This document shows positions 25,533 through 33,668 of a stretch of DNA of 64,000 nt, piece by piece. The stretch lies in NCBI GenBank assembly GCA_052115395.1, contig JBFRGO010000005.1. One strand, given 5' to 3'. Numbering within the stretch: position 1 is the stretch's first letter; every line of letters starts with the position of its first letter. The notes under the pieces were generated by a model. The model saw nothing but the letters and a program-made list of their open reading frames with translations, made no database searches and was not told where the DNA came from. The stretch is from Noviluteimonas sp052115395. GTDB lineage: Bacteria; Pseudomonadota; Gammaproteobacteria; Xanthomonadales; Xanthomonadaceae. A program made the position numbers and the translations under genes.

Positions 25533-25590
25533 GTCGCTTCGAACTGGGCAGTTCTAAAGCCAAGCAAGTCCACTGACGAGGAGCCATCCC

Positions 25591-26055
25591 ATGGCCATGA
25601 AGAAAGCTGCGAAGAAGTCCGCCAAGAAGGCGACGAAGAAGACCGCCCGTAAATCGGCGGCCAAGAAGACGGCCCGCAAGGCCGGCGCGAAGAAGGCTGC
25701 CAAGAAGACTGCAAAGAAGGCTGCCAAGAAGACCGTGCGCAAGGCCGCCAAGAAGACCGGCGTCCGCAAGGCTGCCAAGAAGACGGCCCGCAAGTCGGCT
25801 GCGAAGAAGGGCGTGCGCAAGGCCGCGAAGAAGACGGCCCGCAAGTCCGCCGCGAAGAAGGGCGTCCGCAAGGCCGCCAAGAAGACGGTCCGCAAGGCCG
25901 CCGCCAAGAAGGGCGTCAAGAAGGCCGCGAAGAAGGCCACCAAGAAGCGCGCTGCCAAGAAGGCCGCCAAGAAGCCTGCTGCGAAGAAGGCGCGCAAGTC
26001 CTCGCGCAAGTCGGCCCCGGTGAACATGCCGGCGCCCGTCATGCCGATGATGTAA
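25591..26055 (+). CDS. Histone H1-like DNA-binding protein
   Basis: 154 residues, almost entirely Lys, Ala and Arg: units of the type AAKK and ARKSAAKK repeat from residue 3 to about 145. The end (APVNMPAPVMPMM) is different, with Pro and Met. Such proteins resemble the C-terminal tail of eukaryotic H1 and bacterial H1-like/AlgP-type proteins, and are thought to coat DNA and affect nucleoid state or transcription. A GAGGAG ribosome site precedes the ATG. It has a long structured leader and its own terminator (26079-26115), so it is a single-gene unit. Confidence 0.9.
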   Translation: MAMKKAAKKSAKKATKKTARKSAAKKTARKAGAKKAAKKTAKKAAKKTVRKAAKKTGVRKAAKKTARKSAAKKGVRKAAKKTARKSAAKKGVRKAAKKTVRKAAAKKGVKKAAKKATKKRAAKKAAKKPAAKKARKSSRKSAPVNMPAPVMPMM

Positions 26056-26078
26056 TTGACCCGATAGCCGTAATCCAG

Positions 26079-26115
26079 CCCCATCCCGCGTGCCCAGGCG
26101 GGGTGGGGTTTTTTA
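26079..26115 (+). terminator. Rho-independent terminator after the H1-like gene
   Basis: An 11-bp stem with one wobble pair (26079-26089 with 26098-26108), an 8-base loop and six T residues. Confidence 0.85.
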
Positions 26116-26122
26116 TTGGAAG

Positions 26123-26230
26123 CGGGGAATGGGGAATGGGGAATAGGGAATAGGAACTGCGACGCGAACGAGAAAGCCGCGCTTGAGCGCGGCTTTTTAT
26201 TCCCTACTCCCTATTCCCCATTCCCGCTTT
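26123..26230. repeat. GGGAATRGGGA inverted repeat around a terminator
   Basis: Tandem copies of GGGGAAT/GGGAATA at about 26123-26155 face inverted copies at about 26199-26226, giving two arms of roughly 28-33 bases. Between them is a perfect 10-bp hairpin (AAAGCCGCGC at 26173-26182, complement at 26187-26196) with T tracts. The element lies between two convergent genes and can stop transcription from both sides. Similar GGGAATRGGG arrays are, to my knowledge, common between genes in Xanthomonadaceae. Confidence 0.75.
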
Positions 26231-26234
26231 TGAC

Positions 26235-27653
26235 TCAACGCGGCGCGGCAGTCGCCGTCGACGAATCGGTACCCGCTTCGTCCGTCGGGCCCTGGTTCTT
26301 CGCGTACAGGCCTTCGTCGAACGGTGCGACGTCGAGCCAGCGCTGCGCCGGCAAACCCAGTGCGCTGTCGAGGATCGTCGGCAGCAGGCCGGAGGGCAGC
26401 GAGCTCTCGCTGTTCCAGAGGATGACAACGCCCAGGTCGCGCTCGGGCATCATCGCCATCATGCCGCGATAGCCCTGCACCGCACCGGCGTGGAAGACCA
26501 CCTGGTGCCCGGCGTAGTCGTACACGCGCCAGCCGATCGCGTAGCTCGCCGACGACAGGCGCTGGCGGCGCCAGGTGCCGCGCAACTCGCCCGGCGTCGC
26601 CACCAGCGGCGCATGCAGCGTCGCGAGCAACGGCGCGGGCAGCACGTCGGGGCGATGGCCGCCATGCGCCAGGATCCACTGCGCCATGTCGGAGATGCTG
26701 GCGTTGACGCCGGCGGCCGGCGCGACGCGGTAGTAGTTCGGCTTGGGTTCGATCGACACCCAGCCGCCGCGACCGCGCACGTGCGGCTTCGCCCAGCGCG
26801 GGCTCGCTTCGATGCCTTCCAGGCCCAGGCTCGCATCGTTCATGCCGAGCGGCTTGAGGATGCGGCGTTCGACTTCCTGTTGGTAGAACGAGCCGGTCGC
26901 GGCGAACACGACATCGCCGATCAGGCTGAAGGCGACGTTCTGGTAACCGTAGCACTCGCCCGGCAGGCAGGCCGACGGCGCGTACGCGAGCTTCTGCGTG
27001 AGCGAGCGGTAATCCAGGTTGCCTTCCAGGTCGCGGTCGTAGGTGTTGTGCACCAGGCCCACGCGATGGCTGAGGACGTCGGCGACGGTGAGGCGCTGCG
27101 TCGCGTATTCGTTCTGCAGGTGGAACTCGGGGAGGTATTCGTTGACGCGGCTGTCCCAGCGGATCACGCCGTCGTTGACGAGCAGCCCGGTCATCGTGCC
27201 GGCGAAGGACTTCGACAGCGAGGCCAGGCGGAAGACGGTGTGCGAATCGACCGGCTCGGCGGCCTTGGTGTCGGTGATGCCGTAGCCGCGCATCGACATG
27301 ATGCGGCCACCCTGCACGATCGCCATCGCCATGCCGGGGATGCGCTGGTCGGCGACCAGTTGCTGCGCCATGTCCTCGAACCGGCGCACGTCGAAACCTT
27401 GCGCGACGGGCAGCGGATTGGGATTGAGGACCGAAGCACGCTGCACGCCGGCAACGGCGACCTGCGTGGGAGCAGCGGGGGCGGCGGTGCGGACGACGGG
27501 CGCCGCGGGCGCGGCGCCGGGTGTCTGCGCCGAGCCGACCGCGATGGGAAGCAACAGGCCGACCAGCGCCGCACGCCAGGCCTTCAGGCCGGCGCGAGGA
27601 TGCCCGGGCTTGGCCCCGTGCGACTCAGAAACCCGATTGACAGCGCCTTTCAT
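26235..27653 (-). CDS. Exported serine hydrolase, class C beta-lactamase/PBP fold
   Basis: 472 residues. An N-terminal hydrophobic segment (about 28-42, ends SAQ) suggests export. It is followed by a low-complexity Ala/Pro/Val linker and a penicillin-binding-like domain with SxxK in ASLSKSFAG (Ser near 144), YxN in GYQNVAF (near 239) and the HxG triad FHAGAVQGY (near 390). The fold serves esterases, D-aminopeptidases and class C beta-lactamases; the substrate cannot be told from sequence. It is monocistronic and converges on the H1-like gene across the repeat element. Confidence 0.87.
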   Translation of the reverse strand: MKGAVNRVSESHGAKPGHPRAGLKAWRAALVGLLLPIAVGSAQTPGAAPAAPVVRTAAPAAPTQVAVAGVQRASVLNPNPLPVAQGFDVRRFEDMAQQLVADQRIPGMAMAIVQGGRIMSMRGYGITDTKAAEPVDSHTVFRLASLSKSFAGTMTGLLVNDGVIRWDSRVNEYLPEFHLQNEYATQRLTVADVLSHRVGLVHNTYDRDLEGNLDYRSLTQKLAYAPSACLPGECYGYQNVAFSLIGDVVFAATGSFYQQEVERRILKPLGMNDASLGLEGIEASPRWAKPHVRGRGGWVSIEPKPNYYRVAPAAGVNASISDMAQWILAHGGHRPDVLPAPLLATLHAPLVATPGELRGTWRRQRLSSASYAIGWRVYDYAGHQVVFHAGAVQGYRGMMAMMPERDLGVVILWNSESSLPSGLLPTILDSALGLPAQRWLDVAPFDEGLYAKNQGPTDEAGTDSSTATAAPR

Positions 27654-27736
27654 CGGGCTTGCCCCCTGCGTATGCTGCGATTTGCTGGCCGATCATAGCG
27701 CCAGTTCCGCGCTTTGCATGAACAAGGGGAAGAGTG

Positions 27737-28333
27737 ATGTGGATTTTGCTGATCCTGCTCGCATTTCTGGTCGTGCTGGTGATGTGGGGAGTCGGGATTT
27801 ACAACGGGCTTGTGATGGCCCGCAACGCATTCAAGAACGCCTTTGCGCAGATCGACGTGCAGCTCCAGCGCCGTTTCGACCTGATCCCCAACCTCGTGGA
27901 AACCGTGAAGGGCTACCTGGCCCATGAGCGCGGGACGCTGGAGGCGGTGGTCGCCGCCCGCGGCGCGGCGATGAACGGCCTGCAGGCCGCGAAGGCCAGC
28001 CCCGGGGACCCGGCCGCGATGGCCGAACTGGCCAATTCGCAGGGCGTCCTCAATGGTGCGCTGGGCCGGTTGATGGCGGTGGTCGAGGCCTATCCGGACC
28101 TCAAGGCCAACCAGAACATGATGCAGCTCACCGAGGAACTCACCTCGACCGAGAACAAGGTCGCCTTCGCACGACAGGCCTTCAACGACTCGGTCATGGG
28201 CTACAACAACAAGCGCGAAGTGTTCCCGTCCTCGATCTTCGCCGGCATGTTCAATTTCCAGCCGGCGGCGTTGCTCGAGATCCCGGCGGCGGAGCAGGCG
28301 CAGGTGCGCGCCGCACCGAAGGTGCAGTTCTGA
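27737..28333 (+). CDS. lemA: LemA family protein
   Basis: 198 residues. One N-terminal membrane helix (about 2-20) leads into the LemA helical bundle: YNGLVMARNAFKNAFAQIDVQLQRRFDLIPNLVETVKGY in two parts (YNGLVMARNAF and RRFDLIPNLVETVKGY), and later TENKVAFARQAFNDSV. The function of LemA is poorly defined; it is very often next to HtpX-like or TPM-domain genes, as here. The ATG at 27737 is favoured over the GTG one codon upstream because of its spacing from AAGGGGA. Confidence 0.93.
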   Translation: MWILLILLAFLVVLVMWGVGIYNGLVMARNAFKNAFAQIDVQLQRRFDLIPNLVETVKGYLAHERGTLEAVVAARGAAMNGLQAAKASPGDPAAMAELANSQGVLNGALGRLMAVVEAYPDLKANQNMMQLTEELTSTENKVAFARQAFNDSVMGYNNKREVFPSSIFAGMFNFQPAALLEIPAAEQAQVRAAPKVQF

Positions 28334-28350
28334 CCTGACGCGGGGCGTCC

Positions 28351-30264
28351 ATGAATTTCTTCGAACGCCAGGCGGCGGCGCGGCGGAACTCGTCGCGCCT
28401 CGTGCTGCTCTTCGCACTCGCAGTGGTCGGCATCGTGTGCGCGGTGGACTTCGCCGCGTGGCTGGCCTTCGGGATCGGCACGCGCGGGGAAAGCGGCAGC
28501 GCCGCACCGCTGTTGTTCGTGTGCAGCGTGCTCACGCTCGGCGTGATCGGCATGGGCTCGCTGTATCGCATCGCCTCCCTGCGCGGCGGCGGCGAGACGG
28601 TCGCCCTGCAGATGGGCGGCGTGCCCATCGCATCGGACACCACCGACTTCAACCTGCGCCGCCTGCGCAACGTCGTCGAGGAAATCGCGATCGCCTCCGG
28701 CGTGCCGGTGCCGAAGATCTACGTGCTCGAACACGAGGCAGCGATCAACGCCTTCGCCGCCGGTTACTCGCCGTCGGATGCGGTGATCGCGGTGACGCGC
28801 GGGGCGCTGGACCGTTTGAATCGCGACGAGTTGCAGGGCGTGATCGCGCACGAGTTCAGCCACGTCCTCAACGGCGACATGCGCTTGAACATCCGCTTGA
28901 TGGGCGTGTTGTTCGGCATCCTGATGATCGGCCTGATCGGTCGCAAGATCCTCGAACACGGGCGCTTCGGCGGGCGCAACAAGGGCGCCGGTGCGATCCT
29001 CCTCGCCGCGCTGGTCGCGATGGTCGTCGGTTACATCGGCCTGTTTTTCGGCCGCATGATCAAGGCCGGCGTGAGCCGCCAGCGCGAGCGCCTGGCCGAT
29101 GCGTCGGCCGTGCAATTCACGCGCCAGGCCACGGGCCTAGCGGGTGCGTTGAAGAAGATCGGCGGGCTCGATGAAGGTTCGCGCCTCAACGAGCGCAACA
29201 ATGCCGAGGAAGTCAGCCACATGTTGTTCGGCGACGGCGTGGGTTTCCACGGGTTGTTCGCCACGCATCCGCCGTTGATCGAACGCATCCAGGAACTGGA
29301 GCCGCAGTTCACCCAGGCGCAGATGCGCGTGCTGTCGAAGCGATGGTTGGACGTGCCGCCGAATGGTTTGGAGGAGGACGCGCACCTGGGGTTGGTGTCG
29401 ACCGGTACCGCGGCGTTGCCTTCGGAGCAGACGCAATTGTCCGTGACGCCGCCGATGGTGGTCGCGCAGGTCGCGCAGCCTTCGCCGGACGATTACAAGC
29501 GCGCCGATGCGATCGTCGACACGATCCCCGCCGCGGTGCGCACGCTGGCCGGCCAGCGCGATGCGGTGATGCCCTTGTTGCTCGGGTTGTTGCTGGACGA
29601 CGACAAGCGCGTGCGCATGTTGCAGCGCGAAGAGATCGCGGCGCGGCTGGGGCTGGCGATGGCGGGGGAGGCGGAGCAGTTGCGCGAGCAGCATTTGCGG
29701 TCGCTGCATGCGGCGTTGCGGTTGCCGGTCGCGTCGATCGCGTTTCCTGCGCTGCGGCTGCGGCCGCGTCCGGAATTGGATGTCTTCCTGGATACGACCG
29801 ACGCGGTCGTGCATGCGGACGGGCGTGTGTCGTTGTTCGAGTATTGCCTGGGGCGGTTGCTGCAGGTGCAGGTGCGTGAGTCGCTGGATCCCTCGCGCAA
29901 TGCGCGGTTCGGGCGGACGAAGTTGAGCGGGGTGCGCAGTGAGGTCGCGACGTTGCTGTGCGTGGTCGCGCAGGGCGGGCACGAAAGCGAGTCGGATGCG
30001 CGCGCGGCGTATTTGCAGGGGATCCAGCGGGTGTTGCCGAGCGATGCGTTGCCTTACATTCCGCGCAGGGAAGGGGCGTTGGCGCTGGATTCGGTCTGGG
30101 CGTCGCTGGATGCGCTGGATCCGTTGGCGAAGCAGGCGTTGATCGAAGGGTTGGTCGCCACGATCGGGAGCGACAACCAGGTGACGGTCGGGGAAGCGGA
30201 GTTGTTGCGCACGATTTGTGCTTGCCTGCATTGTCCGTTGCCGCCGATGTTGGAGCGGGGTTGA
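28351..30264 (+). CDS. M48 family membrane metalloprotease with long C-terminal extension
   Basis: 637 residues. It has two membrane helices (about 20-40 and 50-70), then the HtpX/Ste24-like catalytic domain with zinc motif HEFSH at about 167-171 and the downstream RERLADASAV block. Further helices at about 190-235 flank the active site, which faces the cytosol in HtpX. Residues from about 340 on form an extra soluble domain of some 300 residues, largely helical, that HtpX (about 290 aa) lacks and that I do not recognise. It starts 17 bases after lemA and is surely in the same operon. A role in membrane-protein quality control is likely. Confidence 0.88.
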   Translation: MNFFERQAAARRNSSRLVLLFALAVVGIVCAVDFAAWLAFGIGTRGESGSAAPLLFVCSVLTLGVIGMGSLYRIASLRGGGETVALQMGGVPIASDTTDFNLRRLRNVVEEIAIASGVPVPKIYVLEHEAAINAFAAGYSPSDAVIAVTRGALDRLNRDELQGVIAHEFSHVLNGDMRLNIRLMGVLFGILMIGLIGRKILEHGRFGGRNKGAGAILLAALVAMVVGYIGLFFGRMIKAGVSRQRERLADASAVQFTRQATGLAGALKKIGGLDEGSRLNERNNAEEVSHMLFGDGVGFHGLFATHPPLIERIQELEPQFTQAQMRVLSKRWLDVPPNGLEEDAHLGLVSTGTAALPSEQTQLSVTPPMVVAQVAQPSPDDYKRADAIVDTIPAAVRTLAGQRDAVMPLLLGLLLDDDKRVRMLQREEIAARLGLAMAGEAEQLREQHLRSLHAALRLPVASIAFPALRLRPRPELDVFLDTTDAVVHADGRVSLFEYCLGRLLQVQVRESLDPSRNARFGRTKLSGVRSEVATLLCVVAQGGHESESDARAAYLQGIQRVLPSDALPYIPRREGALALDSVWASLDALDPLAKQALIEGLVATIGSDNQVTVGEAELLRTICACLHCPLPPMLERG

Positions 30265-30664
30265 GAGAGCGGGTTCGCTGGGACGTCGTCATTGCGGTGT
30301 TGGCGTGGACACCAGGATGGCGCAGCGGCGCGCCGCATTGAAGGCCACATTGCTCCGCAAGGGCTCACGCTCCGCAATGTGGCCTTCAACGCGACGTCCA
30401 CTGCGCACCGCGCTTCGTGTTGCGCGACACCTGTGTTTGAGTGGGTTCGTCGCCAAGGGATGGGGGCGCGCCTACAGCCAGCCACACCCGACGGGCGGCG
30501 CCTTGCCCGTCGAGGGCATCCCGGAGCCGAGCTCCAGTCGCGCGTTCTCCTCGATGCCCTCTCTCGGGCATCGGCGCCTTCGCGGCGACCGTTAAAAAAA
30601 GGCGGCTCTGCGGTGCTCTCAATGATCGGCGAGTGCGAAGCTTGTTTCGCTCGGCGCTCCTGCC
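30265..30664. other. 400-base convergent spacer
   Basis: Gap between the convergent M48 and GMC genes. It contains the long inverted repeat at 30338-30389 and a GATGCCC/GGGCATC hairpin (30553-30572). An A7 run at 30594-30600 reads as T7 on the minus strand and could end the GMC transcript. No coding region can be supported. Confidence 0.6.
30338..30389. repeat. Perfect 16-bp inverted repeat
   Basis: TTGAAGGCCACATTGC (30338-30353) and its exact complement (30374-30389) flank a 20-base loop that itself repeats CTCCGCA-like strings. Weaker complementarity (5 of 7) continues outward. It has no T tract, so it is not a normal terminator. It resembles an intergenic palindromic (REP-type) element. 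Confidence 0.8.
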
Positions 30665-32242
30665 TTACATCAAATCGACAACGCGCTCGGCGATCATCAT
30701 CGTCGGCGCATTCGTATTCCCGCCGATCAACGTCGGCATGACCGACGCATCCACCACGCGCAGGCCTTCAACACCACGCACGCGCAATTGCAGATCGACG
30801 ACGGAGGCCTCGTCGCTACCCATCCGGCAAGTGCCGACAGGGTGGTACACCGTCTCGGCCTTCGCACGCACGAATGCTTCCAGGCCCTTGTCGTCCAGGT
30901 CGTCGCGCGCGGGGAAAATCGGCGCGCCGCGGAATGCGTCGAATGCTTGCTGCCGGAAAATCGCGCGCGCGGCCTTCGCGCACTCCACCATCATGCGCAG
31001 GTCGAAGCCTTCCGGATCGCTGAGGTAGTTGGCTTCGATGCGCGCCTTGTCCTGTGCGCGCGGGCTGACGATCGAAATGCGGCCGCGGCTGCGCGGGCGC
31101 AGGAAGCAGGCGTGCAAGGTGTAGCCGTCGCCGCGCAGGCGATGGCGGCCGTGGTCGTCGAGCATCGCCGGCACGAAGTGCAACTGGATGTCGGGGCGGT
31201 CGTCGGGGGCGAGCGGGGAGCGCAGGAAGCCGCCGGCTTCGGCGATGTTGCTGCTGCCCGCGCCACGGTGGCCGCGCAGGAAGTAGTCGAAGGCGATCTT
31301 CGCGTCGCTCGCGCGGTCGTAGGTGATCGGCTGCGTGGAGTGCTGCAAGGTGCAGACGTCGAGGTGGTCCTGCAGGTTTTCGCCCACGTTGGGCGCGTCA
31401 TGCACGACCTTGATGCCGTGGCGTCGCAACTGGGCGGCCGGGCCGACGCCCGAGAGCATCAGCAATTGCGGCGAATTGATGGCCCCGCCGGACAACAACA
31501 CTTCGCGCGTGCATTCGTAGTGGAACGCCATGCCATTGGCGGCGCACGTGACGCCGTTGGCGCGGCCTTTGTCGAAGGTGATGCGCGAGACCATCGCGCC
31601 GGTGCGCACGACCAGGTTCTTGCGATGTTGCACCGGATGCAGGTAGGCGACCGACGCCGAGCAACGCGCGCCATCCTTCTGCGTCACCTGGTAGAAGCCG
31701 ACGCCTTCCTGCGCGCGGCCGTTGAAGTCACCGTTGCGCGGATAGCCGGCCTGCGCCGCGGCGTCGATGAAGACCTGCGACAAGGGATTGGTGTAGCGCA
31801 GGTCCGAGACCGCGAGCGGGCCGAGCTCGCCGTGCAGATCGTCGCGACCGCGGCGATTGCCTTCGCTGCGCTTGAAGTAGGGCAGCACCGATTTCCAGTC
31901 CCAACCGGTCGCGCCCTGCGCGGCCCAGTCGTCGTAATCGCGCGCGTGGCCGCGGATGTAGCACATCGCATTGATCGAACTCGAGCCGCCCAGCACCTTG
32001 CCGCGTGGCCACCACAGCACGCGGTTGTCCAGTTGCGGTTCGGGCGCCGTATCGTAATCCCAGTTGACGCCTTTCTTGCCGACCAGTTTGGCCAGGCCCG
32101 CGGGCATGTGGATGAAGGGATGCCAGTCGCGCGGGCCGGCTTCGAGCAGGAGCACGCGCACGTTCGGATCGGCGGACAGGCGATTGGCGAGCACGCAGCC
32201 GGCCGAGCCGGCGCCGATGATGATGTAGTCGAATGCGTGCAC
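30665..32242 (-). CDS. GMC family FAD-dependent oxidoreductase
   Basis: 525 residues. The FAD dinucleotide fold is at the very start (FDYIIIGAGSAGCVLANRL), followed by the GMC signature 1 region (WPRGKVLGGSSSINAM, near 80) and signature 2 (GAINSPQLLMLSGVGP, near 258). The catalytic His is in VYHPVGTCRMG (near 465). It resembles choline and long-chain alcohol dehydrogenases; the substrate is uncertain. I chose the GTG at 32242 because it starts directly at the FAD motif, as in relatives. The frame is open to ATGs at 32293 and 32305, which would add 17-21 residues and approach the divergent gene. Confidence 0.88.
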   Translation of the reverse strand: MHAFDYIIIGAGSAGCVLANRLSADPNVRVLLLEAGPRDWHPFIHMPAGLAKLVGKKGVNWDYDTAPEPQLDNRVLWWPRGKVLGGSSSINAMCYIRGHARDYDDWAAQGATGWDWKSVLPYFKRSEGNRRGRDDLHGELGPLAVSDLRYTNPLSQVFIDAAAQAGYPRNGDFNGRAQEGVGFYQVTQKDGARCSASVAYLHPVQHRKNLVVRTGAMVSRITFDKGRANGVTCAANGMAFHYECTREVLLSGGAINSPQLLMLSGVGPAAQLRRHGIKVVHDAPNVGENLQDHLDVCTLQHSTQPITYDRASDAKIAFDYFLRGHRGAGSSNIAEAGGFLRSPLAPDDRPDIQLHFVPAMLDDHGRHRLRGDGYTLHACFLRPRSRGRISIVSPRAQDKARIEANYLSDPEGFDLRMMVECAKAARAIFRQQAFDAFRGAPIFPARDDLDDKGLEAFVRAKAETVYHPVGTCRMGSDEASVVDLQLRVRGVEGLRVVDASVMPTLIGGNTNAPTMMIAERVVDLM

Positions 32243-32342
32243 GAGCCGTCCCGTCAGGTGGTTCGCCGACGATAGGCCGCGGCGCTGGAGCATGTACTCC
32301 GGCATGGTAGCCAGCCCCGCGGGCTTTGGGCTAACGTTCGGG

Positions 32343-33668
32343 ATGGATCGCTTCCGCGGCGCGCTCGGTGAATCGCCCCCGTTGTGGTGGTCGATTCTCT
32401 ATTTTTTCAGCCTCCTGACGGGCTATTACGTGCTGCGCCCCGTGCGCGATGCGATGGGCGCGTCCAGCGACGCCATCGCCGTCTTCCCGCAGGCCTGGGT
32501 CGGCTGGGCGCAAGGGCGCGGGTGGGACATCGGCGACTTCACGCTGCAGGTGTTGTTCACCGGCACGTTCCTGGTGATGCTCGCGCTGCAACCCTTGTAC
32601 GGCGCACTGGTCGCGCGCTGGCCGCGGCGCGTGTTCCTGCCGGCGGTGTACGGGGTGTTCATCGCGTGCCTGGGCGCGTTCTACATCGCGTTCCATCGGC
32701 AGTGGGCGGGGCGCGGCGTGACGTTCTTCGTGTGGACGGCGGTGTTCAACCTGTTCGCGGTCTCCGTGTTCTGGAGCTTCATGGCGGACGTGTTCGACGA
32801 TGCGCACGCCAAGCGTTTCTACGGTTACATCGGCGCGGGCGGGACGGTCGGCGCATTGCTCGGTCCGGCGATCACGCGCTCGCTGGCGCAGCGCCTGGAC
32901 GTGGCGAACCTGCTGCTCGTCTCGATCGGGTTCCTGTGCGTCTGCCTGCTGTGCATCTACAAGTTGCGGCCCTGGGCGCTGCGGCGCGAACAGGCGCGTG
33001 GCGAGGCCACGGGCGAACGTGCAATGGGCGGTTCGGTGTGGGCCGGCCTGCGGCTGGTGTGGCGCGAACCGCTGCTGCGCGCGATGGCGATGCTGATGTT
33101 CTTCGGCGTCATGGTCGGCACGCTGCTGTACAACGAGCAGGCAGCGATCGTGCGCAGCGCCTTTGGCGCCGATGCCGCACGCGCGACGCGTTATTACGCC
33201 AACATCGACCTGGCGGTGAACCTGTTCGCGATCACCGTGCAACTGCTGATCACGCGCGGGCTGTTGCGGCGCTTCGGCGTGGCACCTGCGCTGCTGATCC
33301 CCGGGTTCACGGTGTTGCTGGGGTTCTGCGCACTGGCGGCCTCGCCGTTCCCGATGCTCGTGGCCGTCGTGCAGGTCGCCACCCGCGGAAGCGAATTCGC
33401 ACTCGGCAAACCCGGCCGCGAGACGATCTACACGCGCGTGCAGCGCGAATGGCGCTACAAGGCCAAGGCCTTCATCGATACCTTCGTGTACCGCACCAGC
33501 GATGTCACCACCGCATGGCTGCACAAAGGGCTGGCGGGCCTGGGGTCGCAGGTCGTCTTCACGGCGGGAATCGGCGCCACGCTGGTGTTCATTTTCAGCG
33601 CTTGGCGGGTCGTGAAGTTGCAGCGCACACTCCCGGGAGCGACCCCGCAAGGAGACCCCCGTCGATGA
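32343..33668 (+). CDS. MFS-like transporter, possibly of the ATP/ADP-translocase-like type
   Basis: 441 residues with about 10-12 membrane helices. The first helix carries FFSLLTGYYVLRPVRDAMG, a block I associate with the nucleotide (NTP/NDP) transporter-like branch rather than ordinary sugar or drug MFS proteins, but this is from memory. The later GRETIYTRVQREWRYKAKAFIDTFVYR segment is also unusual for MFS. Substrate unknown. The ATG at 32343 starts close to the first helix; the frame is open to 32292. The stop overlaps the next ATG (ATGA), so it is translationally coupled to the epimerase. Confidence 0.78.
   Translation: MDRFRGALGESPPLWWSILYFFSLLTGYYVLRPVRDAMGASSDAIAVFPQAWVGWAQGRGWDIGDFTLQVLFTGTFLVMLALQPLYGALVARWPRRVFLPAVYGVFIACLGAFYIAFHRQWAGRGVTFFVWTAVFNLFAVSVFWSFMADVFDDAHAKRFYGYIGAGGTVGALLGPAITRSLAQRLDVANLLLVSIGFLCVCLLCIYKLRPWALRREQARGEATGERAMGGSVWAGLRLVWREPLLRAMAMLMFFGVMVGTLLYNEQAAIVRSAFGADAARATRYYANIDLAVNLFAITVQLLITRGLLRRFGVAPALLIPGFTVLLGFCALAASPFPMLVAVVQVATRGSEFALGKPGRETIYTRVQREWRYKAKAFIDTFVYRTSDVTTAWLHKGLAGLGSQVVFTAGIGATLVFIFSAWRVVKLQRTLPGATPQGDPRR

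Noticed and set aside
25297..25557. 86-codon frame ahead of the H1-like gene
   Set aside because: It reads through a strong terminator and has no ribosome site. It was kept only as an alternative in the leader entry.
26235..27653. Calling the serine hydrolase an AmpC beta-lactamase
   Set aside because: SxxK, YxN and HxG are shared by esterases and peptidases of the same fold. There is no adjacent ampR and nothing specific to AmpC.
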